DNA of 35,672 nt from Rhodospirillales bacterium (GTDB lineage Bacteria; Pseudomonadota; Alphaproteobacteria; Rhodospirillales; Defluviicoccaceae): NCBI GenBank assembly GCA_007695045.1, contig REEP01000060.1, forward strand, positions 1 through 35,672, given 5' to 3'. Made by a program: the position numbers and the translations under genes. Numbering within the stretch: the stretch's first letter is position 1; every line of letters begins with the position of its first letter. The notes beneath the pieces are model-generated. The model worked only from the letters and a program-made list of their open reading frames with translations. It had not been told where the DNA came from and did no database searches. This document shows, piece after piece, positions 8,145 to 17,481 of the stretch.

Positions 8145-8377
8145 GGAGGACCTCCCCCTCAATTGATAATGGCCCTGCTGCGGGCCGATCCCGCAGTCTT
8201 AGCAGGTCGGCACCGTCGGCGGGAGGGCTTGTGCGCGGATCACCCCTACTTTCTTCAGGGGTGGTTGCCGTGCCGGCTGTTCGCGCCTGCCGCGAGCCGC
8301 CTTATCCGGTGGCACCCGGCGGCCGGAGCGGTATATCCTGCGATCCAAACCGGTTACGGGCACTGGAGGGGACGATC
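8145..8377. promoter_or_regulatory. Divergent intergenic region glgC / acyl-CoA synthetase
   Basis: This 233-base gap must hold promoters for both divergent genes. A perfect hairpin, CTGCGGG-ccgat-CCCGCAG (8178-8196), lies about 33 bases upstream of the glgC start, within its likely leader. No convincing -35/-10 pair was identified. Confidence 0.35.
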
Positions 8378-9904
8378 ATGAACATCGGCTCACTGCTGCC
8401 GCGGCACGCCCGCTATCGCACCAATCACACGGCGTTGGTGGTGGGAAACCGACGCCTGACCTACGGAGAGCTCGATGCCTACGTCAACCGGCTGGCCAAT
8501 GCGCTGCTGGCCGCCGGGCTCAGGAAGGGCGACAAGTTCACCACCGTCCTTCCCAATTGCCTGGAATTGATGGCGGCCTACTGGGCGGCGGCCAAGACCG
8601 GGGCGGTGATCGTTCCGGCCAGCCCGCTTCTTCAGGCGGCCGGGCTCGCCACCCTGCTCGCCGATTCCGATACCGTGATGGTGATCGGCCATGCCTCCTT
8701 CGCCGACGCCTTCAATGAGATTCGGGACGGCCTGCCGGCGATCCCGCGGGACCGCTGGGTGCTGGTCGGGGACGGCGGTGACCGGCCGGGATACCGGGCC
8801 TATGATGCGTTCCTTGCCGGCGGGGCGCCGACGCCGCCGCCGGATGCCGGTCTCGGCGACGACGACGTGTATAATATCATGTATTCCAGCGGCACCACCG
8901 GGCTGCCCAAGGGGATCGTTCACACTCACTACGTGCGGGCGATGTACTGCATGATCTTCGCCCAGTCGTTCCGTATCATTCCCGAAAGTGTGGTCCTGCA
9001 CGCCGGCTCCATCGTCTTCAACGGCTCGATGGTCGACCTGATGCCGTGGATGTTCGCCGGCGGCACCTACATCCTGCACGAAAGCTTCGATGCCACCCGG
9101 GTGATCGCCGACATCAAGGCCGAACGGGTGACCCATATCGTCATGGTGCCGGCGCAGATCATTGCCGTGCTCAACCACCCGTCCTTCGATCCCGACGGCT
9201 TCCGGTCGCTGGAGATGCTGCAGAACATTGGGGCGCCGCTGCCACTCCGCTACAAGCAACTGCTCAACGACCGCCTGCCCGGCCGCTTCTATGAGTTGTA
9301 TGGCCTGACCGAGGGCCTGATGGCGGTGCTGGACAAGCACGATGCGGTCCGCAAGGAGGGCTCGGTGGGCTGCCCGCCGCCGTTCATGGCCATCCGCATC
9401 ATGCGTGAGGACGGCAGCGAAGCGGCGCCCGGCGAAGTGGGGGAGATCACCGGCCAGAGCCCCTGTTTGATGCCCGGCTACTACAAGCGACCGGACCTGA
9501 CGGCGCAGGCGATCCGCGACGGCTGGCTCTACTCCGGCGACGCCGGCTATCTGGACGAGGACGGCTACCTGTTCCTGGTGGACCGGCTCAAGGACATGAT
9601 CCTGTCCGGCGGCGTCAACGTCTATCCCAAGGACATCGAGGAGATTGTGGTGCAGCACCCGGCCGTGCGCGAGGTGGCGGTGTTCGGCGCCCCCGACGAA
9701 CGCTGGGGCGAGGTCCCGGTGGCGGCGGTGGTGCTCAATGAAGGGGCCCAGGCTTCGGCGGAGGAGATCGTTGCCTGGACCAACAGCCGGGTCGGGGCCA
9801 AATTCCAGCGCCTGCACGACGCCGTCTTCTACGACGAGTTCCCCCGCAACGTCGCCGGCAAGACCCTGAAGCGCGATATGCGGGCGCACTATGCGCGTCA
9901 GTGA
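8378..9904 (+). CDS. AMP-forming acyl-CoA synthetase (long/medium-chain fatty acid-CoA ligase-like)
   Basis: A 508-residue member of the ANL superfamily that activates a carboxylic acid to an acyl-adenylate and then a CoA thioester. Visible motifs: the P-loop [11 protein letters not shown] (about residue 169), ELYGLTEG, the [13 protein letters not shown] segment, the hinge [11 protein letters not shown] and the catalytic lysine in AGKTLKR near the C-terminus. No membrane segment. The ATG at 8378 has GGAGGGG upstream. The acid substrate cannot be read from sequence; the family includes fatty-acid, aryl-acid and carnitine-type ligases. It is transcribed alone, divergent from glgC. Confidence 0.92.
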   Translation: MNIGSLLPRHARYRTNHTALVVGNRRLTYGELDAYVNRLANALLAAGLRKGDKFTTVLPNCLELMAAYWAAAKTGAVIVPASPLLQAAGLATLLADSDTVMVIGHASFADAFNEIRDGLPAIPRDRWVLVGDGGDRPGYRAYDAFLAGGAPTPPPDAGLGDDDVYNIMYSSGTTGLPKGIVHTHYVRAMYCMIFAQSFRIIPESVVLHAGSIVFNGSMVDLMPWMFAGGTYILHESFDATRVIADIKAERVTHIVMVPAQIIAVLNHPSFDPDGFRSLEMLQNIGAPLPLRYKQLLNDRLPGRFYELYGLTEGLMAVLDKHDAVRKEGSVGCPPPFMAIRIMREDGSEAAPGEVGEITGQSPCLMPGYYKRPDLTAQAIRDGWLYSGDAGYLDEDGYLFLVDRLKDMILSGGVNVYPKDIEEIVVQHPAVREVAVFGAPDERWGEVPVAAVVLNEGAQASAEEIVAWTNSRVGAKFQRLHDAVFYDEFPRNVAGKTLKRDMRAHYARQ

Positions 9905-10068
9905 GTCTCAACCCAACGTCCCGCGCCTCCGTCGATCGCTGCGGCCCAACCACCCACCCGACCACGCCGCCTGCGCACATGGCTGTACCCCGTGACATCC
10001 AAACGCGTCGGTCACGATCATCTCCGGACCGACATATGCTATGCCACGTCGTGTAACTCCATATCGAC

Positions 10069-10242
10069 TCAGTTCAGAATGCATTCCAGCATCCGAAGCC
10101 GTCGTTCCCGGGATACATCCCTGAGCTCGATATCGAGCCCATGACGCCGTTTGATAAAATCCTTAATGATCCGAATCGCCGCGAACCGATTGTCGTTCGC
10201 AATAATCATTGTATCCAGCCGCCGAAACAGCGCCTCCGCCAT
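10069..10242 (-). CDS. Hypothetical small protein in an AT-rich patch (57 aa)
   Basis: A 57-residue basic helical protein (FAAIRIIKDFIKRRHGLDIE) whose ATG at 10242 is preceded by GGGGGTGA at a suitable distance. An in-frame start 15 codons earlier is possible. The base composition is clearly more AT-rich than the surroundings, suggesting foreign origin. It sits close to an IS110 remnant. No family recognised; it may be a fragment of a larger lost gene. Confidence 0.4.
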   Translation of the reverse strand: MAEALFRRLDTMIIANDNRFAAIRIIKDFIKRRHGLDIELRDVSRERRLRMLECILN

Positions 10243-10313
10243 ATTATCACCCCCAATACCTTGGAAATAACCTTGTATCAGCGGCACCTTTGTTTACCGG
10301 TTTACTTTCCTGC

Positions 10314-10330
10314 CCGCTATCCGATAGCGG
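10314..10330. repeat. Near-perfect inverted repeat upstream of the IS110 remnant
   Basis: CCGCTATC and GATAGCGG flank a single C. It lies in the non-coding stretch upstream of the transposase remnant, where IS110-group elements carry their left-end non-coding RNA. It could be a relic of that structure or an unrelated site. Confidence 0.5.
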
Positions 10331-10499
10331 CAGCGGCGTGACCTTGGGTTGAGTTACGTCCTTTCTTCCTCCTTTGGTTCGACCGCGCACCATGCCTGCG
10401 TCCCGACCTGCGGATTTGGCAGGCTCCCGAGCGCAGCGGCGGTCACGAGTGCCCGGGGTCTCGCGGCGGCTTCGGCGCACGCTTGCGGCAGCGGACCTG

Positions 10500-10924
10500 A
10501 GCACGGTTGCCAAGGTCATTGCGCACTGGACGAGCGAGGCCGGCAAGGCGTGACGGCTTCTGGATGGCACGCGCTGCAAGAGTTGGGGATCGAGGTCTAC
10601 GTCCTGCATCCGGCGAGCCTTGCGGTGGAGCGGCGGGGCCGGCAGGCGAAGACCGACCGCATCGATATCGACGTGCTGTTGGGGGCTCTTCTCGCCGGGC
10701 TGAGGGGCGAGCCGCGGCGCTGCACGATGATGGCGGCCTAGCTCAAGGTCGAGAACCAGATCGGCAGCCTGCTCATCCGCTACGGGATCAGCGGCTTCGA
10801 GCCGCCCCCTGAAAAAGAGGATTCGGCGCGATCCCAGAGGAAGTACGCTTCACGGCAGCTTGAAACAGGTCCGGCAAAGGATTCAGGACAACGAAAAGGA
10901 ACCAAGAAACCAGGCGAGAGGTGA
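10500..10924 (+). pseudogene. Decayed IS110-family transposase
   Basis: Residues typical of the IS110 transposase N-terminal DEDD domain are readable in pieces. DGFWMAR is in one frame at about 10555. GIEVYVLHPASLAVERRGRQ, AKTDRID and LRGEPRRC follow in the next frame, up to a TAG stop at 10739-10741. Reading resumes in that frame as VENQIGSLLIRYGISGFEP, but about 25 residues expected between the two blocks are missing. The C-terminal transposase domain with its catalytic serine is not found. The copy therefore has a frameshift, an internal deletion, a stop and a lost 3' end, and cannot be active. Confidence 0.75.
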
Positions 10925-11516
10925 AAGGCTTCGACGTCTGAAGCCGTCCAAGGTGAGCAGAGTGCCCTGCCGGGCTATGGCTGAAAAAACGACCCCGACA
11001 GGATTGGTCGTGCTCCCTTGATTCCCCCATCGGCCCCTGACGGATAGGGCATCATGGTCCGGAGCGCCGCGCTCCAGCGGATACGAGTTTGCAGGCCGCT
11101 TGCCGCCTGAGCGACAGGGAACCGCCTTGGAACCGGCAACGAGACGCGCGTTTCCTTCCCACACCGTCGCAGCAAGGAGAAAAGCCCTGCCGACGCAAAA
11201 TCGCCCCCTTGACAACCAAATCCCCATACGACCCCGGCCAAGTCGGCGGGAGGGGGCGGTGTGGCGGGCGTCTTGAGGCGGTGCGTCGCCGTGCGGCCTT
11301 CCGGCGCCGCTTCGGTTAAGTCGGTGTTCAGCAGTGCGGCGGCATTGTGATGATGCATGGCGCGTGCCCACGCGTGTTGTCCGCACGCAGATCCTGAAGA
11401 TCGGGCCGGCCTGTGGCTTGGATCACGCCCTGATCGAATCGGGCGGCGTTATCGTGCATGATCATGCGAAGGGGTCTCGGCGCCGAGGCGCGTCAGGGGT
11501 CGAAAGTGAAGTCACG
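10925..11516. other. About 590 bases without a recognisable gene
   Basis: No frame on either strand gives a protein-like sequence with a ribosome site. The stretch holds a short hairpin (GGAGCG-ccg-CGCTCC, 11061-11075) and several broken frames, consistent with debris from the neighbouring mobile element. The last part must contain the promoter of the GGDEF/EAL gene, but no clear -35/-10 pair was seen. Confidence 0.5.
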
Positions 11517-14129
11517 ATGAAGCATCGCGACATCGACATGAACCGCCAACGCACGGGCGCCCTGCCCGCTCCCAAGTCTTCGGCCGCACTGACGGGCCGG
11601 TTGCTGGAGCGGCTGGAGCAGGGCCTCGCGGCATTCGATGCCGATGGACGCGTGGTCATGGTCAATCCCGCGTTCGTGACCATGCTGGGGCTCGACCCCG
11701 CCCGGGCCCATCCCGGGCTTGCCGTCACGGAATTGCTCGAGGGCCGGCACGGCGTCGGGTGCGGCCGTTGCGTCGCGGCGCTGATCACCGCTCCGGGCGA
11801 AACTGCTGTGGTGCTGCCGTGCGCACAATGCTCGCAGGCACCGCACGGTCGGACGCTCGATTTGCGGCGCATCGATCTGGACGACGGCAGCTGCGCCGTC
11901 CGCGTGACCGATGTCAGCGGGCCGATCGCGCGGCCGTGTACCACCGACGGCTTCCCCGCGCCGATGGTTGGGACGATCCGGGAGACCGTCGGCGGCCAGG
12001 CCGCGGCCGGGCGTTTTCACGCGGACATGGCGAAACGCTTCCAGCTGGCGTTCATCACCTGCCCCGATTCCATGACCATCAGCCGGTTCGACGACGGCAC
12101 TTTCGTCGAGGTCAATGACGGCTTTCTCGAACTCACCGGCTACAGCCGCGACGAGGTAATCGGCCGCGATTCCCTGAGCCTCGGCTTCTGGCCCAGCGCC
12201 GCCGACCGCGAACGCCTGATTCAGGCGCTGCACAGTGACCGCCCGGTCAAGAACATGGACGTCGTCATCGCCACCAAACGCGGTGACAGGCGCAATGCAC
12301 TCATCTCCGCCAGCGTGTTCGGGCTGGATGGGGAGCCGCATCTGCTTGCCGTCGTCAAGGACATCACCGACCGACGCCTGGCGGAAGCGCGCCTGCGCAA
12401 CAGCGAAGAGCGGTTTCGCAGCTTGGTGGAAGGGTCTTTGCTCGGGATGGTGATCGACCGCCACGGCAAGCCGCTGTTCGCCAACGCCCGCTTCGCCGAA
12501 ATGTTCGGCTACGGCTCGCCGGCGGACATCGTGGCCCTGGACAGCCTCGACGTGCTGTATGCCGATGCCGACGTGGACATGGTGCGCCGCTACCGCCGCG
12601 CCCGCGAGGCCGGCCTGGAACCGCCGGCCGAATACGAATACCGCGGCGTGTGTCGCAACGGCACCCGGATCTGGGTGCGCACGCATGTGCGCCGGATCAC
12701 CTGGCAGGAGGAGCCGGCGGTCCAGTCCACCGTGGTCGATATCACCTTGCAGAAGGAGAATGCGGAACGGCTCCACCGCCGGGCCAATTACGACCCGGTC
12801 ACCCACCTGCCCAACCGCAACCTTGCGCTGGAACGGTTGCATCGCGCCATCATCCATGCGCGACGCCATCGCCAGTCGCTCGCCCTGCTGTTCATCGACG
12901 TGGACAACTTCAAGCAGATCAACGACACCCTCGGGCATCTCGCGGGGGATCGGGTGCTGACCCAGATCGCCGCCCGATTGCGCGCGTCGGTACGGGAGCA
13001 GGACACCGTGGCGCGGCTGGGCGGCGACGAGTTTGCGGTGATCCTGCCCGGGATCGGCGATGCGGACAACGCCACGACCGTTGCCGGGAAAATCCTGCAG
13101 GCGTTTCATCGGCCGCTCCTGCTGGAGAACCAGGAGGTCTTTGCCGCCACCAGCATCGGCTGCGCCATCTGGCCGGACGATGGCGTCGATTCACAGGCCC
13201 TGCTGCACAGTGCCGACGCCGCCATGTACCGGGCCAAGGACGAGGGCCGCAACACGCTGCGCTTCTTCACGCCGGAGCTGAACCGGGAGGCCGCCGAGCG
13301 CCAGCGCATGCGCGCCCACCTGGAGCGGGCACTGGCCAACAACGAGTTCAGCCTCGCCTACCAACCCGTCATCGATCTGGCCCTGGGCCGGGTGGCGGGG
13401 ATGGAAGCGCTGCTGCGCTGGCGCAGCCCCACCCTGGGTGACGTGCCGACGATGCGCTTCATCGATGTTGCGGAAACCACCGGCCTGATCGTCGGCCTCG
13501 GCCATTGGGTGGAAACGGCGGTCCTGGAGCATATGCGGCTTTGGCAGGCCGAAGGGATGGGCCTGATCAGGGTTGCAATCAATGTGAGCCCGCGCCAATT
13601 CCGGGAACCGGCCTTCGCGGACCGGCTGTGTCGCGCTCTGGCTGCCGCGGAAATCCCGGGTGAGTTGTTGCAGCTGGACATCACCGAGAAGCTCGTCGTG
13701 GAGGATTATCCGCGGGTCAGCGAGACCATGCACCAGCTGAAACGGTCCGGCGTGCGGCTTGCCATCGACAACTTCGGCACCGGCGGCACCACCCTCAGCC
13801 ACCTCAGCCGGCTGCCGGTGGATGCCATCAAGATCGATCCCGTCTTCATCGGCGGCCTGCCGGCCGATGCCGGCCACGTCGCCCTGGTCGAAGCGATGAT
13901 CGTCATGGCCCAGCGGCTGGACCTCCTGGTGGTTGCCGAAGGCGTCGAGACCGAAGCGGAACTCCAGTTCCTCCGTCAGCGCGGTTGCGATATGGCGCAG
14001 GGCTATTACTTCTCGCGGCCCCTCGACCTGGATGCAACCGTGCCGTTCCTGAGTGCCCGGCAGGGGGCACCCGGGACGTCCCGCGAGCCCATGACCCCGG
14101 CCGTGATCAACCGGCTCCCGCCAGGGTGA
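11517..14129 (+). CDS. PAS-PAS-PAS-GGDEF-EAL cyclic-di-GMP enzyme
   Basis: An 870-residue cytoplasmic protein. PAS-like domains lie at about residues 25-135, 170-285 and 295-412, the last two each ending in the usual DITxRR/DIT boundary. The GGDEF domain (about 420-585) has an intact LGGDEF (502-506) and an RxxD product-inhibition site (R493-E-Q-D496), so diguanylate cyclase activity is expected. The EAL domain (about 600-845) has E630-A-L, N689, E724, D751, K772, E808 and Q828, but the usual DDFGTGYSSL loop reads DNFGTGGTTL, with Asn752 replacing the second metal-binding Asp. The first PAS carries two CxxC pairs (82/85 and 102/105). The ATG at 11517 has only a weak ribosome site; the frame stays open upstream to 11334. 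Confidence 0.93.
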   Translation: MKHRDIDMNRQRTGALPAPKSSAALTGRLLERLEQGLAAFDADGRVVMVNPAFVTMLGLDPARAHPGLAVTELLEGRHGVGCGRCVAALITAPGETAVVLPCAQCSQAPHGRTLDLRRIDLDDGSCAVRVTDVSGPIARPCTTDGFPAPMVGTIRETVGGQAAAGRFHADMAKRFQLAFITCPDSMTISRFDDGTFVEVNDGFLELTGYSRDEVIGRDSLSLGFWPSAADRERLIQALHSDRPVKNMDVVIATKRGDRRNALISASVFGLDGEPHLLAVVKDITDRRLAEARLRNSEERFRSLVEGSLLGMVIDRHGKPLFANARFAEMFGYGSPADIVALDSLDVLYADADVDMVRRYRRAREAGLEPPAEYEYRGVCRNGTRIWVRTHVRRITWQEEPAVQSTVVDITLQKENAERLHRRANYDPVTHLPNRNLALERLHRAIIHARRHRQSLALLFIDVDNFKQINDTLGHLAGDRVLTQIAARLRASVREQDTVARLGGDEFAVILPGIGDADNATTVAGKILQAFHRPLLLENQEVFAATSIGCAIWPDDGVDSQALLHSADAAMYRAKDEGRNTLRFFTPELNREAAERQRMRAHLERALANNEFSLAYQPVIDLALGRVAGMEALLRWRSPTLGDVPTMRFIDVAETTGLIVGLGHWVETAVLEHMRLWQAEGMGLIRVAINVSPRQFREPAFADRLCRALAAAEIPGELLQLDITEKLVVEDYPRVSETMHQLKRSGVRLAIDNFGTGGTTLSHLSRLPVDAIKIDPVFIGGLPADAGHVALVEAMIVMAQRLDLLVVAEGVETEAELQFLRQRGCDMAQGYYFSRPLDLDATVPFLSARQGAPGTSREPMTPAVINRLPPG

Positions 14130-14364
14130 TAGCGGCCGAGTCCGGCGATGCCGTTCGGCTCCGGCACCGCGGCCGACGTGCGGAGGACAAGAGTTGGAGT
14201 CGCCGTCAGGTGCCGGCTTCGTCGCAGGTCCCGATGACGAAGGGCGTGCCGCTCCGGTGCGTGGCGGTGATCCACGGACGCTGCATCAGGAGCCTTTGAC
14301 CGGACCTTCTGTCCGGCTGAAGCCCGGTTGGGCCGAACGCTTGCCGCCGCGCACGACAGGCCGA

Positions 14365-14820
14365 CTACTTGCGGCCGTAGCGGATGTAGTCGCCCCAGGT
14401 GCGTTCCAGCCGGCGCAAGGCCTCCGCCGCCATGACCGCCTGGTCGTCGCTGGGATGGTCTTCTTCCCAGTGATCGGAAAGCCGGCGATCGAGATCGCGC
14501 AGCTTCTCCAGCACATCCAGCGCCTTCTTGGTCAGGCGCACCGTCACCGACCGCTTGTCGTGTTGCGAGCGTTCGTGCTCCAGGTAACCAAGGTCCTGAA
14601 GCTTCTTGATGTTGTAGGACACATTCGAGCCCTGGTAATAGCCGCGTTCGACCAGGTCGCGGATGGTCATCTCCTCCTCGCCGATATTGGCGAGAAGAAG
14701 TGCTTGAACGCTGCTGATGTCGCGAACGCCAAGGCGCGTCAACTCCGTGCGCAGGACATCGAGGAAACGCCGATGGAGACGTTCGATCAGCCGCTTCAGT
14801 TCCTGATAATCATGGTTCAC
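14365..14820 (-). CDS. MarR-family transcriptional regulator, LdtR-like
   Basis: A 151-residue winged-helix protein. The recognition helix and wing lie around IRDLVERGYYQGSNVSYNIK and SQHDKRSVTVRLT; the DxRSxxVxLT wing pattern is typical of MarR proteins. The unusual YYQGSNVSYNIKKL segment recalls the alphaproteobacterial LdtR group, which in Liberibacter controls an L,D-transpeptidase gene; that assignment is from memory. I chose the GTG at 14820 because AGGAAGG lies 12 bases upstream; an in-frame ATG at 14892 would add 24 residues but has no ribosome site. No obvious target gene is adjacent, so regulation is likely in trans or of itself. Confidence 0.85.
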   Translation of the reverse strand: MNHDYQELKRLIERLHRRFLDVLRTELTRLGVRDISSVQALLLANIGEEEMTIRDLVERGYYQGSNVSYNIKKLQDLGYLEHERSQHDKRSVTVRLTKKALDVLEKLRDLDRRLSDHWEEDHPSDDQAVMAAEALRRLERTWGDYIRYGRK

Positions 14821-15023
14821 GGTTCTGAGCTTCCTTCCTGGCTGGACCTCTCGTGTGCGAGTAACAGGTGAGCACTCGGATTCTGTTGCCATAGAACCGG
14901 AAATTTATTGCGCTCAGGTTAAGCGTGGAGGCCCTGATGCGATTTTGTGGTGATGTTTTTCGCGCGGGTGGTTCCGTGCGCGCCGCGCCGTAGATCGGGT
15001 GCCCGCGTCGGTGCCGATAAGGA

Positions 15024-15100
<77 letters not shown>

Positions 15101-15143
15101 CAGGATTGAGTTGGCGGCGTTCAGGCCGCATCAAGTTCCCGGG

Positions 15144-15440
15144 TCACTCCAGCTTCTGGTAGGCGAAATTGTCGGCGTAGCTTTTCGGCCGTACCGGGCG
15201 CGGCTTGGCGTCGCGAATGCGGTAGCTCAGACCATGGCGTTCGGCGTACGCCACCGCCGCCTCCCGCGACGAAAAACGCAGGCGCACCTGGCTGGTGGTA
15301 TCGGTGGTCCCGGTCCAGCCCATCAGCGGCTCGACGAAGCGGTCTCCCGCCGGTTCGAACACCATCTCCCACTGCCGGGTATTGCGCCGCCCCGACTGCA
15401 TCGCCGTCTTGCTGGGACGATAGATCGTCACGTCCGCCAT
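15144..15440 (-). CDS. ETC complex I subunit, NDUFS4/18-kDa-like
   Basis: A 98-residue protein matching the conserved core of the mitochondrial complex I accessory subunit NDUFS4. It opens with DVTIYRPSKTAMQSG, has the WEMVFEP strand, the LMGWTGTTDT turn, and ends with PKSYADNF. In alphaproteobacteria this is an accessory subunit of NADH:ubiquinone oxidoreductase on the cytoplasmic peripheral arm. The ATG at 15440 matches the usual short family length; the open frame upstream is not protein-like. It is encoded away from any nuo operon, just upstream of tRNA-Arg, and diverges from the cardiolipin synthase gene. Confidence 0.92.
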   Translation of the reverse strand: MADVTIYRPSKTAMQSGRRNTRQWEMVFEPAGDRFVEPLMGWTGTTDTTSQVRLRFSSREAAVAYAERHGLSYRIRDAKPRPVRPKSYADNFAYQKLE

Positions 15441-15594
15441 CACTTGCCGCTCCCGTCTCGAACCGGTCTGCACCGTCGCTGGGGAGAGTATCCCCGTTTG
15501 GCCGCCACGAAAAGACGAAGACTCAGACAAAGACCGAGGACAATCGGTCGGGGGCGGCTTGTCAGCCGCTGGGGAAACCGGCTTCATAGGCGTC

Positions 15595-17067
15595 ATGGGA
15601 GAGACGGGGCCGCCGACACACGTCATCGAGGTTCTGGCCAATGCCGCCATCACCCTTCTGGTGATCAGCTCGGCGGCCGCCGTCACGGCGCACGCCATCC
15701 TCCACAAGCGCGACGTGCGGGCGGCCATCGGCTGGGTCGGCCTTGCCTGGCTGGTGCCCCTGATCGGTCCCATTCTTTATGTGCTGTTCGGCATCAACCG
15801 CATCCAGCTCCGCGCGAGCGAGTTGCGCCCGCCTCATCGCCGGCCCTCGGTGCCCCGGGGCGAGCCCGGCGGCAACAGCGTCCGACTGTTGAAAGACATC
15901 ACCACAGCGGAGCACGATCACCTGATTGCTCTCGCCACCCTGGGGGATGCCATCAACCCCCTGCCGCTCACCACGGGCAACACCATCGTACCGATGGAAG
16001 GGGGCATGGATGCCTACCGGCAGATGCTGGCCGCCATCGACAGCGCGCGGCAGACCGTCGGCATGGCTTCCTACATCTTCGATGATGACGACAGCGGGCG
16101 CATGTTCGCCAAGGCGCTGGCAGCGGCGGTCGAACGCGGCGTCCAGGTCCGGGTTCTGATCGATGGTGTGGGGGCGCAATACTCTTTCCCCAAGGCGAGC
16201 CGGCGGCTGCGCGCCATGAATATCCCGGTGGCCGAATTCCTGCCCACCTTCGTGCCGCTGCACCTGCCCTACGGCAATCTGCGCAACCACCGCAAGCTGC
16301 TGGTGGCCGACGGGACCGTCGGCTTTACCGGCGGGATGAACGTACGCGGCGGCTACCTGCGCCCGCCGCAACGGCGGGAGGCTGTGCGCGATCTGCATTT
16401 CCGACTGGACGGGCCAGTGGTGGGTCAGATCGCGGCCACCTTCGCCGAGGACTGGGCCTTCTGCACCGGAGAGACCCTGAGCGGTCCCGGGTGGTTCCCG
16501 GACATCCCCGACCAGGGACCGGTGGTCGCCCGGGGCATCGCCGCCGGCCCAGACGAGGAGGAGGAGCGGCTTCGCCTCACGATCCTGGGCGCGCTGGCCC
16601 GCGCGGAGCGCCGCGTCCGCATCCTGAGTCCCTACTTCCTGCCCGACGCCATCCTGCAGGCCTCCCTGGCGCTGGCCGCCATGCGCGGCGTGGAGGTGGA
16701 AATCCTGTTTCCCGAACGCAGCAACCTCCGCCTGGTGCAGTGGGCGAGCCAAGCGCAAATCGGCCGACTGATCGCCTGGGGATGCCGGGTATGGCTCACC
16801 GCGCCGCCGTTCGACCACGCCAAGGCGATGACCGTGGATGGGCTATGGTCGCTGATCGGCTCGGCCAACTGGGACGAACGAAGCCTCCGACTCAATTTCG
16901 AGTTCTGCGTGGAGACCTACGACACCGGCCTTGCCACCGCCATCGACGCCATGATCGACCTCCGACGCCTCCACGCCCGACCGCTCGAGGCAGAAGAAAG
17001 CGAGAACAGGTCATTGTCTGTCAAGCTGCGCGACGGCGCCGCCTGGCTGCTGTCACCCTATCTGTGA
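15595..17067 (+). CDS. cls: Cardiolipin synthase (phospholipase D family)
   Basis: A 490-residue membrane-bound phosphatidyltransferase. Two N-terminal membrane helices (about residues 10-30 and 40-60) form the PLDc_N region, ending LIGPILYVLFGINRI. Two HxKx4D catalytic motifs follow: HRKLLVAD (His232) with GFTGGMN after it, and HAKAMTVD (His408) followed by SANWDERS. Family members join two phosphatidylglycerols into cardiolipin. The ATG at 15595 is chosen over a TTG at 15559; neither has a strong ribosome site. It is followed by a strong hairpin and stands alone. Confidence 0.93.
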   Translation: MGETGPPTHVIEVLANAAITLLVISSAAAVTAHAILHKRDVRAAIGWVGLAWLVPLIGPILYVLFGINRIQLRASELRPPHRRPSVPRGEPGGNSVRLLKDITTAEHDHLIALATLGDAINPLPLTTGNTIVPMEGGMDAYRQMLAAIDSARQTVGMASYIFDDDDSGRMFAKALAAAVERGVQVRVLIDGVGAQYSFPKASRRLRAMNIPVAEFLPTFVPLHLPYGNLRNHRKLLVADGTVGFTGGMNVRGGYLRPPQRREAVRDLHFRLDGPVVGQIAATFAEDWAFCTGETLSGPGWFPDIPDQGPVVARGIAAGPDEEEERLRLTILGALARAERRVRILSPYFLPDAILQASLALAAMRGVEVEILFPERSNLRLVQWASQAQIGRLIAWGCRVWLTAPPFDHAKAMTVDGLWSLIGSANWDERSLRLNFEFCVETYDTGLATAIDAMIDLRRLHARPLEAEESENRSLSVKLRDGAAWLLSPYL

Positions 17068-17093
17068 TGTCTTGACGGGCTGGATCGGGAATG

Positions 17094-17120
17094 GAGCCGG
17101 GCCACACGACGGCCCGGCTC
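17094..17120 (+). terminator. Strong hairpin, likely terminator after cardiolipin synthase
   Basis: A perfect 10-bp stem GAGCCGGGCC / GGCCCGGCTC with a 7-base loop begins 27 bases after the stop. It is followed by ACGCCCTTT rather than a true U-tract, so termination may be incomplete. Confidence 0.6.
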
Positions 17121-17481
17121 ACGCCCTTTCGGGTGCGTCAGGAGTGGGGGGAGCAGCCCCTGACGACGATGAGACTATCCGATCGGCCCGCAGTCCGCAG
17201 TGACGCCAATCACTCGCAGCCGAGGACCGTCCGGCAGCGCGATCCGTCGGCAGCGGCAAAATTCGGGCCAGAAACGCGGATCGCGCCCTCGGGAGCGTGA
17301 CAGCGGCCGGGATCTCTGCTAAAAAGCTCTTCGCTAACGTCTTCAAGAACAATGTTTTTCCTCGCCTGGATCCCGGGTGGCGCGACGATACGCGCGGAAG
17401 GCTGTCAAGGGTGAACGCGCGATCGCCACCGCACCCCGTCCCGGGCCGCGAACAACGGGTCTCACGCCACCGGCCGAACCC
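17121..17481. other. Intergenic region before the TauE/SafE gene
   Basis: No gene seen. A less GC-rich patch at about 17315-17360 is the most likely promoter area for the downstream genes, but no convincing -35/-10 pair was found. Confidence 0.4.

Noticed and set aside
10883-11386. Open frame of 167 codons on the minus strand in the gap before the GGDEF/EAL gene
   Set aside because: No ribosome site, no recognisable fold, and it overlaps other equally long frames; treated as non-coding debris.
11493-13109. 538-codon open frame antisense to the GGDEF/EAL gene
   Set aside because: Composition is a shadow of the real gene; no ribosome site or recognisable domain.
14300-14316. Short hairpin CCGGAC-cttct-GTCCGG downstream of the MarR gene, considered as a terminator
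   Set aside because: Only six base pairs and no U-tract on either strand.
17091-17300. Open frame of 69 codons after cardiolipin synthase
   Set aside because: Begins inside the terminator hairpin and is not protein-like.
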